A stretch of DNA of 48,797 nucleotides from Oscillospiraceae bacterium (GTDB taxonomy: Bacteria > Bacillota > Clostridia > Oscillospirales > Oscillospiraceae): the NCBI GenBank assembly GCA_017436785.1, contig JAFSCK010000039.1, positions 1-48,797 on the forward strand. Reading direction: 5' to 3'. The translations under genes were made by a program, and so were the position numbers. Below are positions 47,888-48,797 of the stretch, piece by piece. The first letter of the stretch is position 1, and each line of letters starts with the position of its first letter. The notes beneath the pieces are model-generated. The model ran no database searches. It was given only the letters and a program-made list of their open reading frames with translations, and was not told the origin of the DNA.

Positions 47888-48103
47888 ATGCACATTCAGG
47901 AATACTTCATCCATTTGGTCAATGGTGACCATATTCGAATTAGGGAAGATTGCAATCTTCCCATGGACCAGAGTGTAGTTGGCAAATTTCTTGCTGCGGA
48001 CCGAGAAGATACTCTGATTATCGGAGATGAAATCATGGGATTCTTCTATGTCCCCAAATGCAATATTCTCTTTATCGCATCTGGCGAAATCGTTACCAGA
48101 TGA
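47888..48103 (+). CDS. Small element protein, copy 1 of tandem pair
   Basis: 71 residues, beta-rich: IQEYFIHLVNGDHIRIREDC, then DTLIIGDEIMGFFYVPKCNILFIASGE. It resembles the next protein (VNG, LxIGxE, YVP/YIP and NILxI at matching positions). Unknown function, 5 bp after the peptidase gene, no clear family. Confidence 0.7.
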   Translation: MHIQEYFIHLVNGDHIRIREDCNLPMDQSVVGKFLAADREDTLIIGDEIMGFFYVPKCNILFIASGEIVTR

Positions 48104-48128
48104 TTACTTTGAATCGAAGGTGTTATTT

Positions 48129-48347
48129 ATGTTTGAAACTTACTACCGGATTTATTTTGTAAATGGCCAGACCCTGACTGTTGCAGAGTGTCGGGAAGAA
48201 AAGGACTATTGTCCGGAGCTGATTGAGCGTTTTAAGAACGCACTGCCCGACAATCTGCTCGTAATTGGCAACGAGGATGACGAGGTCCTCTACATTCCCG
48301 CCAATAACATTCTGTACATTTCCATTATTCCGGAAGACCTGCTGTAA
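48129..48347 (+). CDS. Small element protein, copy 2 of tandem pair
   Basis: 72 residues: ETYYRIYFVNGQTLTVAECR, then LLVIGNEDDEVLYIPANNIL and YISIIPEDLL. Its pattern matches the preceding small protein, indicating tandem duplication with strong divergence. ATG 48129 has GAAGGTGTT upstream; longer in-frame starts run into copy 1. Unknown function. Confidence 0.7.
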   Translation: MFETYYRIYFVNGQTLTVAECREEKDYCPELIERFKNALPDNLLVIGNEDDEVLYIPANNILYISIIPEDLL

Positions 48348-48356
48348 GGTGTCCCT

Positions 48357-48740
48357 ATGGAAGAAAAGGAATACAGTAATGTCTATGCCATTCCGGCCAA
48401 CTATACAGATTCCGGTAAGCTCTTTGGTGGCATGGTGGAGACCCGCAATGCTGTCGAAGCTGTATTCCTGGTAGTGTTGGTCGGCTATCCGGAGCTAATG
48501 TGGATCCCCATGTCCACGACGATTCGGATCGTTGTTATGACCGTGACGCTGCTTCCGCTGGCAGTTGTCTCTTTTATGGGAATCGACGGTGATTCGCTTC
48601 TGCAGTATCTGGGGCACATCATTGCGTTCTGGTTCCACAGGCGGAAATTACATTTCAGAAGGATCGGATATAAGTATGACCCGAAGCAACTCAAAAAACC
48701 GGGTCGCAAAGGCAAAAAGAAAAAGAGAAGAAAAGCTTGA
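48357..48740 (+). CDS. PrgI/VirB3-like conjugation membrane protein
   Basis: 127 residues. YAIPANYTDSGKLFGGMVETRN opens it in the style of PrgI proteins. Two membrane helices follow (AVEAVFLVVLVGYPELMWIP and IVVMTVTLLPLAVVSFMG). The C-terminus is very basic and Lys-rich (KKPGRKGKKKKRRKA). PrgI-type proteins hold the VirB3 position and contact the VirB4 ATPase, whose gene overlaps the end of this one by 65 bp in another frame. The start lies 9 bp after the previous stop, with AAGGTGTC. Confidence 0.85.
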   Translation: MEEKEYSNVYAIPANYTDSGKLFGGMVETRNAVEAVFLVVLVGYPELMWIPMSTTIRIVVMTVTLLPLAVVSFMGIDGDSLLQYLGHIIAFWFHRRKLHFRRIGYKYDPKQLKKPGRKGKKKKRRKA

Positions 48741-48797
48741 ATTCGTACAGCCTTTCCTCCCGGTCAAGGATATCCGTAACGGCATCGTGGAGACCAC
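48676..48797 (+). CDS. VirB4-like conjugation ATPase, N-terminal fragment
   Basis: Starts at ATG 48676 inside the PrgI gene and runs off the window. The 40 visible residues are a basic region (MTRSNSKNRVAKAKRKREEK) followed by LEFVQPFLPVKDIRNGIVET. The FxPVKDIRNGIVxT start is typical of TraE/VirB4-type ATPases of Firmicutes elements. Its Walker motifs lie outside. The ribosome binding site is weak (GGATCGG), suggesting coupled translation with prgI. Confidence 0.72.
   Translation, partial: MTRSNSKNRVAKAKRKREEKLEFVQPFLPVKDIRNGIVET

Larger units (their letters stand above)
39070..48797 (+). mobile_element. Left part of an integrative conjugative element (Tn1549-like)
   Basis: From the base after the lysS terminator onward, all genes are on one strand, more AT-rich in style, and belong to conjugative element families: small DUF6462/DUF5348 proteins, VirB2-, VirB6-, NlpC/P60-, PrgI- and VirB4-like proteins in conserved order. 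The element continues past the right edge. The exact left end is not identified; it should lie between about 39068 and 39180. No integrase, relaxase or coupling protein is in the window. Confidence 0.85.

Noticed and set aside
1-48797. CRISPR arrays, tRNA and rRNA genes
   Set aside because: The spaced repeats present are inverted-end elements far apart, not regular direct repeats. No cloverleaf with a GTTCGAATC-type T-loop and no rRNA-like conserved sequence was seen on either strand.

Overview
The window looks like chromosomal DNA of a gut-associated member of the Clostridia, most likely an Oscillospiraceae/Ruminococcaceae commensal of moderately high GC. This is inferred from gene families and style; no rRNA gene or other phylogenetic marker gives a firm identification. 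Supporting signs are consensus sigma-A promoters with 17-bp spacers, strong AGGAGG ribosome binding sites, a mucin or milk-glycan kinase, an NPTTG-type sortase substrate, an sdpRI-like cassette, and a Tn1549-like conjugative element with VirB-type genes. I found no tRNA, rRNA or CRISPR array.

Region by region. 0-3.8 kb: a promoter and palindrome-controlled nahK-galE pair (minus strand), divergent from the decayed remains of a sugar ABC importer: a truncated binding protein with a nonsense codon, and a permease pseudogene made by fusing two permeases. 3.9-8 kb: a MATE exporter, a putative esterase, and a MarR-DegV pair with two matched operators. 8.1-10.1 kb: a cell-wall surface protein. 10.3-13.3 kb: an M20 peptidase with two membrane proteins. 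13.4-15.7 kb: a DUF1846 protein and an AT-rich GrpB-family gene enclosed by inverted repeats. 15.7-25 kb: a pyrimidine operon on the minus strand (pyrC-carB-pyrK-pyrD-pyrF-pyrE-pyrB-pyrI, without carA) headed by a strong promoter and a leader terminator. 25-27.6 kb: a DHHW/MBOAT surface O-acylation pair. 27.8-29.8 kb: mntP-vanZ-lipoprotein behind a yybP-ykoY manganese riboswitch. 30-33.5 kb: azlCD, a cysteine desulfidase-family gene, an ATC hydrolase-like gene and a Cys-rich winged-helix protein. 33.7-34.5 kb: thioredoxin and a DtxR-family regulator facing each other. 34.5-36.8 kb: an sdpR-yhfC-sdpI cassette with duplicate operators around its promoter. 37-39 kb: greA-lysS.

Directly after lysS the sequence changes to an integrative conjugative element (about 39.1 kb to beyond the right edge). 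It carries small accessory proteins built from shuffled domains, a putative replication or regulatory pair, then the mating apparatus: VirB2-like, VirB6-like with a long repetitive tail, a C40 peptidase plus 3D-domain hydrolase, two small paralogues, a PrgI/VirB3-like protein, and the start of a VirB4-like ATPase. No integrase or relaxase lies within the window.

The intergenic regions are dense with several families of palindromic elements. Family A has ends containing GGCGGGGTCATGACCCCGCC and four copies of about 130-140 bp plus one solo 30-bp palindrome. Family B has ends with TAGGGGC..GATG and two copies. Family C has ends TGTCATTGCGAGG and six copies, three of them inside the pyr operon. 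Within a family the ends are conserved and the interiors are not. Every gene-free stretch longer than 300 bases (7.93-8.29, 10.06-10.37 and 29.58-30.02 kb) is accounted for by promoters, operators, a riboswitch, terminators or these repeats.
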